Shown: positions 21,831 through 33,384 of the stretch, one piece after another
Position numbering within the stretch: the first letter of the stretch is position 1
Layout: every line of letters begins with the position of its first letter
Program-made: the position numbers and the translations under genes
Origin: Adenophora triphylla var. japonica
Taxonomy: Eukaryota; Streptophyta; Magnoliopsida; Asterales; Campanulaceae
Length of the DNA: 64,000 nt
Direction of reading: 5' to 3'
NCBI GenBank assembly: GCA_022495995.1
Contig: JAFEMH010002436.1
Location: forward strand, 124,001-188,000
The notes under the pieces: generated by a model
Databases searched by the model: none
Told to the model about the DNA's origin: nothing
The model's input: the letters and a program-made list of their open reading frames with translations, nothing else

Positions 21831-21887
21831 AAGACGAGCCTTGTTCCTAACAATGTTTCCATATTCATCGGTCTTGTTTTTGAAAAT

Positions 21888-22211
21888 TCATTTTGTCCCA
21901 ATAACATTAGTGTTTGAGGGACGGGGTACTAAAGACCAAACATTGTTACGAGAAAATTGATCAAGTTCATCTTGTATTGCTTGAATCCAAAAATTATCTT
22001 TCAAAGCTTCAATCACATTTTTAGGTTCTACGGATGAAGTAAAAAGAGAGTATGTTACCTTTGAGTATGTGGTGGACATGCACTCATACCTTACCATGTC
22101 ACGGTCACTAATGGGATTCATACGTCTTGTTTGTACACCCTCATTTACCTCCCCAATTACTTGGGTTGTAGGATGATTCCTACTGATTCTAGGTGGAGGA
22201 TCTCTTCTCAC
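21888..22211 (-). pseudogene. SIRE-D RT N-terminal segment
   Basis: Contains KDNFWIQAIQDELDQFSRNN and VWSLVPRPSNTNVIGTK, the usual entry into copia RT. It is followed in frame by the TGA described above. It is in a different frame from the integrase ORF; the shift lies between 22212 and 22300, in a stretch crowded with GTAACAC words. Confidence 0.88.
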
Positions 22212-22294
22212 ATTCTCGTGAACCTCTGTTTCAACTCCTTCTTGATCTTCATTTGCCGGATCGGAATCGTATTCTATCTCGAGGTGTTATCTCA

Positions 22295-24895
22295 TCAATG
22301 ATAACACCTGCTCGCTTCCGTGTTACTATCAGTGTTAGCATTCGTGGTAACACATGTGGTAACACCTTCTGGACTGACTTCTTCCAACAGCTCCAAGGGT
22401 GTCTCTTGAACACTTTCTCCTGCAATACTTGAGTGATCATCAAAAACAATATTCATAGATTCTTGGATGGTTTTTAACCTTAGATTAAATACCCTATATG
22501 CACGACTATTTGAATCATACCCAAGAAAAATGGCCTTATCACTCTTAGAGTCCAATTTTGCTAAGTAGTCCCGATCATTGAGAATGTAACACACGCAACC
22601 AAAGACATGAAAATAATGAACTTTTGGTTTCCTACCATTCAAAATTTCGTATGGAGTCATGGTTGTGCCGGGTCTTAGAAAAACTCTATTGGCCGTGTGA
22701 CAAACCGTATTTAGTGCCTCTGCCCAAAATCTTTTCGAAATTCTTTTTGAAAATAACATCACACGAGTCATTTCAAGTAAAGTCCTATTCTTCCTTTCAG
22801 CTACCCCATTTTGTTGAGGTGTTTTTGGAGCTGAAAATTCATGGTGAATACCTTTTCTTTCACAAAAATTTGAAAAAGAAACATTCTCAAATTCCCTCCC
22901 ATGATCGGACCTAATTCGAAAAATTGAAGCACAAAACATGTTTTTGATCCTAGAGTGCAAGATTTTGAACTTTTCAAAGGTCTCATATTTTTCCCTTAAA
23001 AAATAAACCCAAGTAAATCTTGAAAAATCATCAACAATGACATAAGTATATTTCTTGCCTCCAAAACTTTCTATCTCAAGTGGACCCATTAAATCCATAT
23101 GCAAGAGTTGAAAACAATGTGTCGTACCAGTGTGTTGCTCATTGTGTTGGGCAGCACTATGGGTAACACAAGTTTGTTTCCCTTTGAGACAATCCTCACA
23201 AACGATTTTTTGTTTAAGATCAAGACTAGGAATGTCTTGAACAGCATCTAGGTTAACAATCTTTTTTATGTTACGAAAGTGAACATGTCCCAACTTTTGA
23301 TGCCACAATGTAGTGTCATCATTTTTTACCGAATGGCATACTTGCTTGTCTTCGACAAGATAACAATTATCACTAGATCTTGTACTTGTCATCACACAGT
23401 TGTTAGTCTTGTCATAAACTTCACAAGTATCTTTATTAAATTTCACCTCTAAGTTGTCATCACAAAGTTGACTAATACTAATTAAATTAGTTACTAGTCC
23501 ATCAACATGTAAGACATTCTTTAAGGTTGGAAATCCAGACACATTTAGTGTCCCTCTCCCAATGATATTACTCTTGCTCCCACCACCATACGTTACACTA
23601 CCCCCATGAACCGTTTCATAGTCTTTTAAAAACAATTTTGTTCCTGTCATATGACGTGAACACCCACTATCAAAGTACCAAGAACCTTCAATATTTGTTT
23701 TTAAAGCAGTGTATACAACATCACATTTCAGATTAGCCTTTGGTTTCCACACCTTTTTAAAAAATTTACCATTCTGACTGGGTGTGTTATCCTGTGTGCT
23801 GGGCAACACCTTAGGTAACACCAAGGGACTGGACAATTTTTTCGAAACAATATGGCATTTATTTTTAAAATGTCCAGGTGTGTGACAATATTGACACACC
23901 TTCCCTTTGTCACATGGTTCTTTTGAAATAGAATCTTTGTCAAAAAACCGTTCCTTAACAAAACAATTCTCATTATCATTCATAGACAAAATGGAAATAA
24001 TACTATTCAAAGATTCTTGAAAACCAATACCTGCTCTGAGAGGTGTACTCAAGTTCAAAATCTCATCCAATTTGGTAGATCCGGTATTGAGCTTCTTCAA
24101 GGTGGTTTCGGCTAGAGTCAAGTTGCCTTTGACTCTTTCAAGCTCGACTTCTCTCCTGGTTGCTTGAATCTCCATATGAGTCACATAGGCCTGGAGTCCT
24201 TCATTCTTCTTGGTTAAGGACTTAACCAAATTGTTCTCTTTCTTCCATTCCACGAGCAACGCCTCATAAAGGTCTTTTAATCCAGAAATGAGGTCATCTT
24301 TGCTTTGCTCATCCTCTTGTGTACTTCCTGTATCAGGGTTAGAAGAGCTAGCTAAACAAACAACATTATTATCACATAATTCATCATACCTGTTGGGTGT
24401 GATCACAGATGTTATCTCAGACTGGATAACACCTTGGGTAACACTGTCCTTTTCCGTGTTACTTACTGTGACAAACATGGTTGTTTGATTAGGTTCTTCC
24501 TCCTGAGATGGTCCTTCATCCTCATCGTCACTGAGAGAAACCCATAGGTTCTTTCCTCTCTTCCTTAGTGTATTTGCACACTCATTGGAATAGTGACCCC
24601 AACCCGAGCAAGCATGACATTGAATGGATTCAATGTGTTTTGGATCAGACCTTAACTGATCTGAAGATGCTCTTCTTGGATTCGACTTTGGGTTAGACGG
24701 GAAATTCCTTTTTGGCATCGAATCATAAACCTTGGTTTGCTTCTCCTTTGCTTTCACATGCATTTTTTCATTATTATACTTTCTAACCATAGAATTGTTT
24801 TTTCTAGCAAGTAAAGCAACACTAGCATTTTCATCAATTTCTTCAAAAACCTCATCTTCATTTTCATCCAAAGAGCTCGAGGTTTGAGTTTTCAA
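22295..24895 (-). pseudogene. SIRE-D gag C-terminus, protease and integrase
   Basis: 866 codons open. A first zinc knuckle is at residues 93-106 (CHACSGWGHYSNEC) and a second near 335-350 (CQYCHTPGHFKNKC). The protease active site is WYFDSGCSRHMTG near 410. The integrase has WHQKLGHVHFRNI, CEDCLKGKQ, IVDDFSRFTWVYF, RIRSDHGREF and NGVAERKNRT, so H/C ligands and the DDE triad are present. The segment after the integrase core (GRKPKVHYFHVFGC) is normal. It is joined in the same frame to gag at 24944 except for one stop. Confidence 0.92.
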
Positions 24896-24943
24896 AACAA
24901 CATTTTTCCCCTTAAATGCTTCACTTTGATCTAGGAGATTTAA

Positions 24944-25574
24944 CTAAAAGTTTTTCAAAATACTCATTAAAGAATTGATATCCATAGTTGAAAGATTGTA
25001 AGCCTCTTCAATAGATGAAACTTTCATATTAAAACGCTCAGGAAGGGTTCTAATTGCTTTTGAGACAAGTTGTTTGTTGGTAAAAGGTTCACCCAACAAT
25101 TGACACTCATTAGCAATATCAAATAATTTTTCAAAATAAGAAGGAATAGTTTCATTTTCACCCATCCTTAATCTTTCAAATCGGCTAGTAAGACCCCTAA
25201 GCTTAGTTTCACGCACACTGCCATCACCTTCACAAAAACGTTGTAAAATGTCCCATGCTTCCTTTGCAGTGGAACTATTTTGAATAAGTTTGAAAATATG
25301 CATATCAACCCACTCAAAAATGGCATTAAGTGCCTTTTCATTGAAACTAGCTTGGTTGATCTCTTCCATGTTCCATTCTCGATTCGTTTGACTTGCACGT
25401 CACCATCCTCATCGCGGGTAACATTGGTAAGGAGTAACCATTTGTTATAGATCGCCATGCTCGAAGATCAATTGATTTGATATGCGAGCGTAGACGGATC
25501 TTCCAATAACAATAATTCGAGCCATCTAACACAGGAAGACGCTTATTGTTAGGATTAGCCGGATCATAAGCCAT
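24944..25574 (-). pseudogene. SIRE-D gag N-terminal region
   Basis: MAYDPANPNNKRLPVLDG and NYCYWKIRLRSHIKS begin the usual copia gag at 25574, 54 bp inside the 5' LTR. The capsid continues as AKEAWDILQRFCEGD, RGLTSRFERLRM and RTLPERFNMKVSSIEE. A frameshift at about 25350-25370 breaks the first part from the second. A stop near 24942 (LKNF*) precedes the large gag-pol frame, which is in phase. Confidence 0.88.
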
Positions 25575-25611
25575 GACACCTAGACCAAGCACTTAGTATC
25601 GTCAAGTGACT

Positions 25612-25628
25612 CCGCTTCCGATACCAAT
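25612..25628 (-). other. Primer binding site of SIRE-D
   Basis: Minus strand next to the 5' LTR reads ATTGGTATCGGAAGC, close to the initiator-Met site TGGTATCAGAGC. Confidence 0.75.
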
Positions 25629-26602
25629 TGAAATTGTCAATGGCTTCACTGGAAAGAGATGTTACCGTAGATGTTACCCAACAACTTGGATAACACACTG
25701 ACGGACAGCACATACACACCAAATAAAATAGTTTGTAAAAACTTTGTGCAGCGGAATTAAATAACACAAGATATAATTTTCTCAAGTTATATAAATATAT
25801 AACTTGAGTGTGCCTAGATGGCGAAGACTTTATAATCAATATAGGAAAATTACAAAGTCAAAAGTTCCCTATTGCTAATACAATGATGATGCTCTATGGA
25901 ACTAAATGAGACAAAGCACGAATCCTATCATTAGCCAACACTCTCTTAAACACTCAGTGTTTAAGCTAGAATCACAAGGGAGGAAGGATTATGCGAACCA
26001 AAGAACTTTGTCTCTCTTGTGCTATGGTGTGTGTATTTTGTATTTGGCATATCTTCAAATGAATCACACCTAGCCTATTTATAGCCTTCAATTGCCTTGG
26101 AGGCTACTCCAAAATAACAGCCTTGGACCTTCAGATCGTGTGAGAGGAGTGGAGAATAATTCTTGGCTTGATTTCCTCTTTACACGTTAACTTCCCTTAA
26201 ATGTAGCAACCGAATTCTTGAAGCCCAAGTCCTTGCTTCATCACCTTGTACTCTCTTGCTTTCTTTGTATTGTACACTTCAAATAATCAGCAACAACTCT
26301 AAGACTTGGTCTTCCCACGTTTTTCTTCTTTATAAACAAATATGGACCAAGCAAAAGTTACTCGTAAATCTCCCATTTACGTGTAACTCCTTCACCAACT
26401 TCTTCCTTGTTTCTAGCAATTAATCCAACCATATATTAACCTGAAATATAGACCATCAAACACATATATCTTGCAAATAATATTAGACATTATGATATAA
26501 ATTAATATGGAAAGAATTATTAAATTACAAATCATTCCAGCTCGGGTAACACCCGACTGCCAGTGATAGCACCTGTGGTAACACCCACAGTTTGTACTAA
26601 CA
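25629..26602 (-). repeat. 5' LTR of SIRE-D
   Basis: 974 bp, same length as the 3' LTR, about 11 base differences. It is followed by target duplication GAAAT and the resumed Tat-C LTR. Confidence 0.95.
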
Positions 26603-26607
26603 GAAAT

Positions 26608-27116
26608 GAACACGAAGAATTTGTTGACTAGGGAAAGCCCTTGAACAACTTGTTCGCCAGCACAAAACCCCGGGAGGTTTAGGAACCTGCCTTGACCAAA
26701 AGGTGTATTAATGGTTGAGTTTGAGTACAAAACTAAGAGCGTAAGTAGGGGAGCTTATGCTAGTGAGATTGTGTGTGTAAAATACAGGTGTTTATCCCCA
26801 TTTTATACCTCAAATAACAGCTAAAATACAAAGAAAATAACAGGCCTAGAATCTCGGAATTAAGTTGATCCTGTTGAGATATTCTCGCCACTTTGTTGAT
26901 GAAGGAGATAATGGTCCGTTGCTGGATACTTCAAGGGAGAAACATCATTGAATCAGTCTCCTAATCCATTAGCACGTTCCCTGAAAAGTAGGGTTTAATA
27001 TAACAATAATTCAACCTGCAAGATGATCAAGATGTAGTAGGAGAACGCATGTTTGTTAGTACCAAGATGTTATGCGCAAGTTGAAAACATGTTGACTGAA
27101 AATGTAGGGCCTAACA
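26608..27116 (-). repeat. Tat-C 3' LTR, inner fragment
   Basis: Continues from 15836 and matches 43012-43520. It holds a TATA-like minus-strand GTATAAAATGGGG at about 26795-26810 and ends GGCCTAACA. Confidence 0.95.
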
Positions 27117-27130
27117 ATTGCCCCCGAACT
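27117..27130 (-). other. Polypurine tract of Tat-C
   Basis: Minus-strand GTTCGGGGGCAAT abuts the 3' LTR. Confidence 0.75.
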
Positions 27131-27468
27131 TTTTGAATAAAGAATATAAAGAGACAAAAATTTAAAAAGTTTGCCAAAAATGGATAAAGTGTACGGCGGT
27201 TATTAATGAAAAAGGTTTGATGGGATGGTTTTGGGTCTTTCCAAGGCAAAGGTCACGATGCTTTTTTAGACTTCCAACCGCTTACAACCTCTCAATAAAT
27301 TAGAATCCTTCTTCCCCAAATCTCCCTTTCACAGAATCTTTAACAAAAAGGATTTTCTTTGGAGAGTAATCAAGGAGGAACGCAAGAAGAAAAAAACAAG
27401 TAATATTTTTGGTGAGTTCTTCGTCCCCTTCTCAATTTCTCTTTGATAATTTTCTCAAGTTGTAAAAA
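27131..27468 (+). promoter_or_regulatory. Leader/promoter region of the Tat-C antisense gene
   Basis: About 340 bp between the polypurine tract and the first ATG of the antisense gene, with no long frame. A pyrimidine-rich leader (about 27308-27335, 27419-27441) precedes the ATG. No certain TATA box; CTCAATAAATTAG near 27291 is the best candidate. Confidence 0.35.
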
Positions 27469-29296
27469 ATGGGGAGAAAGAAGGTAAGCATAATCGAGAG
27501 AGATGAAGGTCTTCCTGAGGGTTTTGTGACCCAAAATCTGTTGAAAGAACCTGATAAGGAAAAATGTTTGATTTCTGAGGCTGATTTAGAAATTATTAAG
27601 AAGAATCACGCATTTCCACCTGAAACTGTTTTCTTCATTCATCCCGACTTAACCTCCGAGTGCTATTCCCCTGAATGGGTGTGTTTCCCGGAATATCCCT
27701 TCATCATTGGCCTAAAATTCCCTTTTCCTGACTTAATTACTAGGTTCTTCACCTCTGCCAAACTTAATTATGCCCAAATTATGCCTCAAGGTTGGAGGTG
27801 TTTACAAACCCTAGTTAGGTTGAAAGAGGAAACTGGTTTGAATGTGGGTCTGGAAGAGTTGGCTTATACTACTGATATAAGGGGATTTAGTCTTGGGAGG
27901 TTTTGCTTTAGGGTTAAGAGTGGTGGTGACCCTGTTTTGAATTCCTACAATGACCCTGCCGATAGAGGATGGAGAAACAAGTTTTTCTTTGCTAGGAAAG
28001 ATAGCCTAGGTCAAGAGGCTGGTGTAATTTCAAAGTAGAGGTCTCAAGGTATGGGAAATTTCCTTTGATTTCATACATTCTTAAAATCTTTGCACACCTA
28101 ATCTTAACCAACTTGAATCTTCCTTTGTAGAAGTTGCCAAATTGTGCGTGGTTTTCCCAGAACAAGAAGGGACAAAAGAAACGTGAAGAAAATTTACGAG
28201 TTGGATCCACTTGTTAGGTCTTTCAAAGCATTCCTGTCCTTTTTTCTGCAGAGAGGGTTGAGGGTTTGGAAGAAGAAGCTAAACCAGAAGAGTCTCTGCC
28301 AGGTTCTATCAAGATGTCTACAGGTGTGATTAACATCTTAAAGTTTTTTCCTATCTTCAATTTGTTCTAATCCTTCAAGTTGTTCTAATTCTATGCCCTT
28401 TATTGCAGCTACTCGTTCTAAAACCAATGTGAGTGTTGCGGACCTACTTGCTGATGCTAAAGCAAAGAGGACTGTAAAGAAAGATAGCAAGCCCCCAACT
28501 CCCCAATCTGTGGTATCCAGTTCTGAAGTGAATGCATCCAAGAAGAAGGATGAAACAAAGAAAAGAAAACTGGTGGAGGCTGAAGCCACGGACGTGAGTA
28601 ATGTTTTGGATGTGGAGAAAATGAGAGAGAAGTTTGGTGCTGTGATGACAGATTTTGTCGACAAGGTAAAACGAGGAGACTTTGAACCTTATACCAAAGA
28701 ATTTATAAAGTATTAATACTTCTTTTACACAGGTTTCGGAGATAATGAGTCCTATTATGGACCAAGTCAATGTTCTGAAAATCAAAGCGGCTAGATGCAA
28801 TTATGAGGCTGAGGAATCAAAGAAGGAAGCCAAAACAAGTGCAGGGGAAGTAGAAAGACTAAAGAAAGAAGCAAAAATATATGCTGGTGAGGTGGAGAAA
28901 CTGAAGAAATACAATGCGACTTTGAGAAAGAAATTGGCAGATGTTTGTGCTGAGAAGGTGAAGGAAAATAAGGCTCATGTAAAGGAACTTGAAGCAGCAA
29001 AGGAAGATTTCAAGTTTAATGCCACCAAGACAGTGTTGGAGGCCAGGATTCAGCTCATGGAGGAGTTCAAGAATGGGCTGGCTCCAAGTTGGGATTTGGA
29101 GGAAGAGAAAAGAACTCTAGAAGACTTCATTGGCGAACCTGTGGATGGAGAGGAGGTGAATTCACTTGAAGCTATTGACAAACTGGTTGATGATGCCAAC
29201 AAAGTTTTGAGTACCGTAGTGGTGACTCAAGTTGAAGAGAATAATCAAGAGAAGGAGACAAGTATACCACCAGCGGCAGCATGCCAAGATGTTTGA
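27469..29296 (+). CDS. Antisense multi-exon gene of Tat-C, probably disrupted
   Basis: It runs opposite to gag-pol, between integrase and 3' LTR. Exon 1 (27469 to about 28048) encodes about 190 residues with YPFIIGLKFPFPDLITRFF and MPQGWRCLQTLVRLKEE. This pattern is known as 'putative gypsy type transposon' (Transposase_28) in plant databases. A middle exon lies at about 28131-28322. Two later introns look sound and in phase: 28323-28409 (ACAG/gt...gcag/CTACT) and 28666-28732 (CAAG/gt...acag/GTTTC). The final exon (28733-29296) is Lys/Glu-rich and likely coiled-coil (residues about 10-100), ending PPAAACQDV. Exon 1 has a TAG just before its probable donor. Function unknown; such genes are reported in Retand/Grande-type elements. 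Confidence 0.65.
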
Positions 29297-30142
29297 ACAA
29301 TTCAAATGTTTTAAGTAGTTTTAGAAGGAAGGGCAACAAAAAACAATTTCTTTTTTGCTTATTTGGTTATGTAATGGCTCATAAGAGCTCAAACAATTTA
29401 TTTGGGGGTACTAGGTTGGTCTAGTACTCCAATCTTTCGGTAGGTTTTAAGGGATTTGTTTGGCTTATCCAACTTATCCTTTAGTTGCGAAATTTTTTGG
29501 GAACATTTTGAAGTTTTATAGAAGTATTTTAGGCTCTTCAGAAATGCTTGCTTGTTCAGTAGATAAAATGTTGATGATATAAACAGTAGGTAACATGTCA
29601 ATGTTACAACCAATAGTCACAACTTGAATAAGTGTGAAATCGTGCGCACGGACGAAGGTGTCAAAACCTTAATTCTTTAGAAAAGATGTAAATCTTTTAA
29701 CCATAAGTAAAATGTACCTTTGATCAGAGGTAAGTCGTTTGAAGAAATAGAACAAGTCTCAGCCATCCTGGCGTGTCAACATGTTCCATTCCTCTCCAGA
29801 TAAAGTTTCAACATGTTGGAGCCGTACTGGCGTGTTAACATGTTGAACTTCTTTATCTCAGGTCTAAACATGTCGGAGCCGTACTGGCGTGTTAACATGT
29901 TCGACCTGCTCCAATTTTGGTCTCAACATGTCGGAGCCGTACTGGCGTGTTAACATGTTGAGCCTACTCCGCTTGTATACCTTGCAAAACAAATTCATGT
30001 TAGGATTGGGTGTTAGCGTAACTAACACCCCTCTGATGCTTAAGTTAGTAAGGATTTCTAATAAAATTGAGAATTGAAATACGAGAATGAACTTGGCATA
30101 AATTAAATCATACCTGAGAAGTCTAGTTGTTAATAACTTGAC
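29297..30142 (-). other. Tat-C noncoding region between integrase and antisense gene
   Basis: Holds the 3' end region of the antisense gene and a tandem repeat at 29762-29975. Near 30003-30032 is the inverted repeat GGGTGTTAG...CTAACACCC, also found in Tat-B at about 12443-12466. Confidence 0.6.
29762..29975. repeat. Tandem repeat, 3-4 copies of about 64 bp
   Basis: Each unit has AACATGTYGGAGCCGTACTG then GCGTGTTAACATGTT, so AACATGTT words occur in inverted pairs. Copies start near 29762 (divergent), 29810, 29869 and 29923. Not present in this form in Tat-B. Confidence 0.75.
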
Positions 30143-31177
30143 TTACATAAAATAAAGCTTTAAATGAATGGCATTCCAACTCCTAGGGACCCTATCTCCA
30201 TTTGGGGTTGACAACCAATATGCCCCTTTGCCAGCTTCAGCATCAATAAGATATGGTCCTTCCCACTTGGGAGCTAATTTACCTGCATTCAGTTCTCTTG
30301 TATTTTGAAATACTTTTCTCAAAACTAAATCACCAACCTGGAATCTTCTTATTCTGACATTCTTGTTATAAGATCTAGCAATCCGTTGTTGATAGGCTGC
30401 CATCCTTATCTTGGCTAAATCCCTGATCTCATCAATTGTATCTAGATCTTGGGTTAACAAGAGATTATTTTCATCTTGGGTTAATAAACCATACCTTGCT
30501 GTTGGGATTGTCACCTCGACTGGAATTACAGCTTCTGCTCCAAATACCAAGGAATACGGAGTTCTACCTGTGGCCCCATTTGTAGTGGTCCTGTCTGCCC
30601 AAAGCACAAGTGGTAATTCTTCAACCCATTTTTCTTTCTTTTGGTCTAGGTGTTTCTTCAAGTTGTTGACAATCAACTTGTTGCTTGATTCAGCTTGACC
30701 ATTGGCTTGAGGATGGACAGGTGTAGACATGATCAGCTTGATGCCCCAACGAGCACAAAAATCTCTAGTCTTCTTACTTATGAATTGGGATCCATTATCA
30801 CATATGATCTCTGATGGTACGCCAAACATGCTAATAATATTTTTCTTTAAAAATGAAACTACCTCCTTGTCTCTCACTTGCACATAGGCCTCTGCCTCAA
30901 TCCATTTTGAGAAATAATCAGTCATTGCCAACATGAACACTTTGCCTCCAGGGGACTTAGGAAACTTGCCCACAATATCCATGCCCCATTGCATGAAAGG
31001 CCAAGATGAGACGATAGAGTGTAGAGGTTCAGCAGGTTGATGCAAGATGTTACTGTGTCTCTGGCAAGCATCACATTCTGTACATAGCTCATGGCATCTT
31101 GACGCATGGTTGACCAGTAATAACCAGTCTTGAGGGCCTTCGATGCCAATGCTTTCCCACCAGAATGATTTCCACAT
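30143..31177 (-). pseudogene. Tat-C integrase
   Basis: 345 codons open. [14 protein letters not shown] is the second half of the zinc finger. The core has [15 protein letters not shown] and EIICDNGSQF, with catalytic aspartates, and VHPQANGQAESSN with the glutamate. The tail has GPYLIDAEAGKGAYWL and ends NAIHLKLYFM. The N-terminal zinc half sits in the overlapping frame that ends at 30922; the shift is near 31075-31090. Confidence 0.92.
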
Positions 31178-31830
31178 GTTCCTTCATGGATTTCACTTAG
31201 CACGAGCTCAACTTGCTTATTGTCAATACATCTCAAATAGTGTCCTACAAAATATTTCTTAAACAAGACATTATCTATTAAAACAAAAGTTGAAGTACGC
31301 ATTTTAAAAGATCTAGCATTCTTAATATCAGGTGGAATAGTTCCAAGTAGAAGGAACTCAATTATAGGTTGGGTCCAAGATGAACTTGTATCTTGTGCCC
31401 CATTAGATTGAGTAACTTCTTGAGTTTCCTCTACTTGGTCTATTGCCGGGTACTTAACATAAATGATGGGAATATTAGTATGCAACATAGACTTGCAAGT
31501 TAAACCCAAGTTGGCCAACACGTCCGCTTCTGTATTCTCTTCTCTAGGGACCTGTTCCAAAGAGAATGACAGGAATTTTAAAGCCAAAGCTTTAACATGT
31601 TGGAGATACAGAGTCGTCTTGGAATGCTTCGCCATATAACTGCCATTGAAATGGTTAGCGAGCAATTGAGAATCAACATATACATTTATATGAGTAATAT
31701 TTAAAATTAAAGTTGTAGTTAAACCCATGATTAAAGCCTCATACTCAGCTTCATTATTCGTCGCATCGAATTCACAAGATACAGCTTGAGGTATGATATC
31801 ACCTTGAGGGGATTTCAGAACTATTCCCAA
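30922..31830 (-). pseudogene. Tat-C second RNase H-like domain and integrase N-terminus
   Basis: It begins inside an RNase H fold: FDATNNEAEYEALIMGL and INVYVDSQLLANHFNG, then VPREENTEADVLANLG. Tat elements are known to have this extra, host-type RNase H after the usual one. The frame then runs into HEGTCGNHSGGKALASKAL, the first half of the integrase zinc finger, and is lost near 31080. A TAG upstream (about 31905) precedes the domain start LYTDGASNSKG. Confidence 0.85.
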
Positions 31831-32198
31831 GCCAATTCCTTTGGAATTTGAAGCTCCATCTGTATACAGTGTCCAAAATCTAGGAATTGTTTTACCTTCA
31901 AGCTATTGTACTTCCAGTTCCACCTCGGGTTGCAAACTTGGACTAAAGTCTGCTACAAAATCAGCTAGAGCTTGAGATTTGATAGCTGTTCTTGGCTCAT
32001 ATGAAATATCATACATGCTCAACTTGACCGACCACTTGGCCAATCTGCCTGACATCTCTGGAGTTCTCAACACATTTCTCACAGGATAGTTAGTTCTAAC
32101 AGTTATAGAATGTGTTTCAAAATAATGACGTAGTTTAGTAACAGCAGTAGTTAAGGCTAAAATTAACTTTTCAAGATGAGAGTACCTCGTTTCAGCAT

Positions 32199-32842
32199 CT
32201 AGTAATGACTTATATAATAAACAGGATGCTGTTCACCTGGGATTTCTTTCACCAACACTGCACTAACTGCATTCTCAGATACTGCTAAATATAAATAAAG
32301 GTGCTCACCACGTTCTGGTTTAGCAAGTAGGGGTGACATCATCAAGTATTTTTTAAGTTGTTTAAAAGCTGCCTTATGTTGGTCAGTCCATTGGAAGAGT
32401 TTATTCTTTCTTAACACTTCGTAGAATAACCTGCACTTATCAGATGATTTAGATATAAATCTATTTAGGGCAGCTACTCTACCTGTTAACCTTTGGACGT
32501 CTTTGATATTCTTGGGGGATTCCAAGTTGAGAATAGCTTTGATCTGTTCGGGACTGGCTTCAATTCCTCTTTTGGTCACCATATAGCCCAAGAACTTTCC
32601 TGCTTTAACACCAAAATTGCACTTTGCTGGATTAAGTTTCATGTTGAAAGCTTTCAAGATGTTGAACGCCTCAGCAAGATGTTCCACGTGATCTTCAATA
32701 TGCTTGGACTTTACTACCATATCATCTATGTAGACTTCCATTGTCTTGCCAAGTTGATCTTTGAACATCTTGTTCACCAGCCTCTGATAAGTTGCCCCTG
32801 CATTTTTAAGACCAAATGGCATAGCAATATAACAATATATAC
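32199..32842 (-). pseudogene. Tat-C RT C-terminal part and first RNase H
   Basis: MPFGLKNAGATYQRLVNKMF, then the YIDD box at residues 31-34 and FLGYMVTKRGIEASPEQ are gypsy RT. RNase H follows (FQWTDQHKAAFKQLKKYL). It stops near 32199 (YYISHY*), after which RYSHLEKLILALTTAV continues in translation down to about 31905. Athila-E cuts it from its N-terminal part (39999-40562) at the TATAC duplication. Confidence 0.92.
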
Positions 32843-33098
32843 TGATAAGTGACTATTATATAGTCATTTATCCTTATTTTTATATACTTTTTATTGCATA
32901 AATCATCATTTCTCATTTCATTTCATATACTTTTTAGTTCCTTTTCCTTATTTTCTAGATTTTACGCTTTTGGTATTTTTCTTGCTTTTTAAAACAGGTT
33001 TTAGGTTCATTTTTATCAAAAGGATACTTGGACACTTCAAGGCAAAAGACTTGGGAGAGCACCAACCAAATCAAGCACACAAAGTTAAAATTCAGACA

Positions 33099-33340
33099 GA
33101 GCGGCCGTGCAGAAAAGATAGAGCGGCCGTGCACTTGGCCTTTTTCAGGCCATTTTTGGCCCTAAATTATAGAGTGGCCGTGTCTTGAAGAGGGAGCGCC
33201 CGTGTCATCTTATGGAGCGGCCGTGCAGCTTATATAGGAGCGGCCGTGCGAAGTGTCAAGACTTAAATTCAAATCTGGCGCCAATGGTCACACGGCCGTG
33301 CAACTTCCTTGACGCGGCCGTGCAAAACGCGACCGCGGAC
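33099..33340 (+). promoter_or_regulatory. U3 array of GCGGCCGTGC motifs (5' LTR)
   Basis: Eight or so copies of GCGGCCGTG or near variants (GTGGCCGTG, GCGCCCGTG, CACGGCCGTG), 15-45 bp apart, in otherwise AT-rich DNA. The last lies about 50 bp upstream of the TATA box. Confidence 0.75.
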
Positions 33341-33384
33341 GTAAAGGCACCTTTTGGTTGCACCCGATTGAAGAGTTCCCTCCT

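Larger units (their letters stand above)
15837..26602 (-). mobile_element. SIRE-D: 10.8-kb Ty1/copia element of SIRE/Maximus type
   Basis: 974-bp LTRs (15837-16810 and 25629-26602), target duplication GAAAT (15832-15836 and 26603-26607), a Met-type primer site and a G-rich polypurine tract are all visible. Minus-strand coding is gag, protease, integrase, RT-RNase H, then a 1.4-kb spacer and a further sense ORF before the 3' LTR. That layout and length fit the SIRE lineage, known for an extra ORF after pol. About 11 LTR differences (about 1.1%). Gag, pol and the extra ORF each carry at least one disabling change. Confidence 0.95.

Noticed and set aside
28338..29000. Minus-strand frames within the antisense gene of Tat-C
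   Set aside because: Shadows of Lys/Glu-rich exons; the plus strand has consistent splice sites and reading frame.
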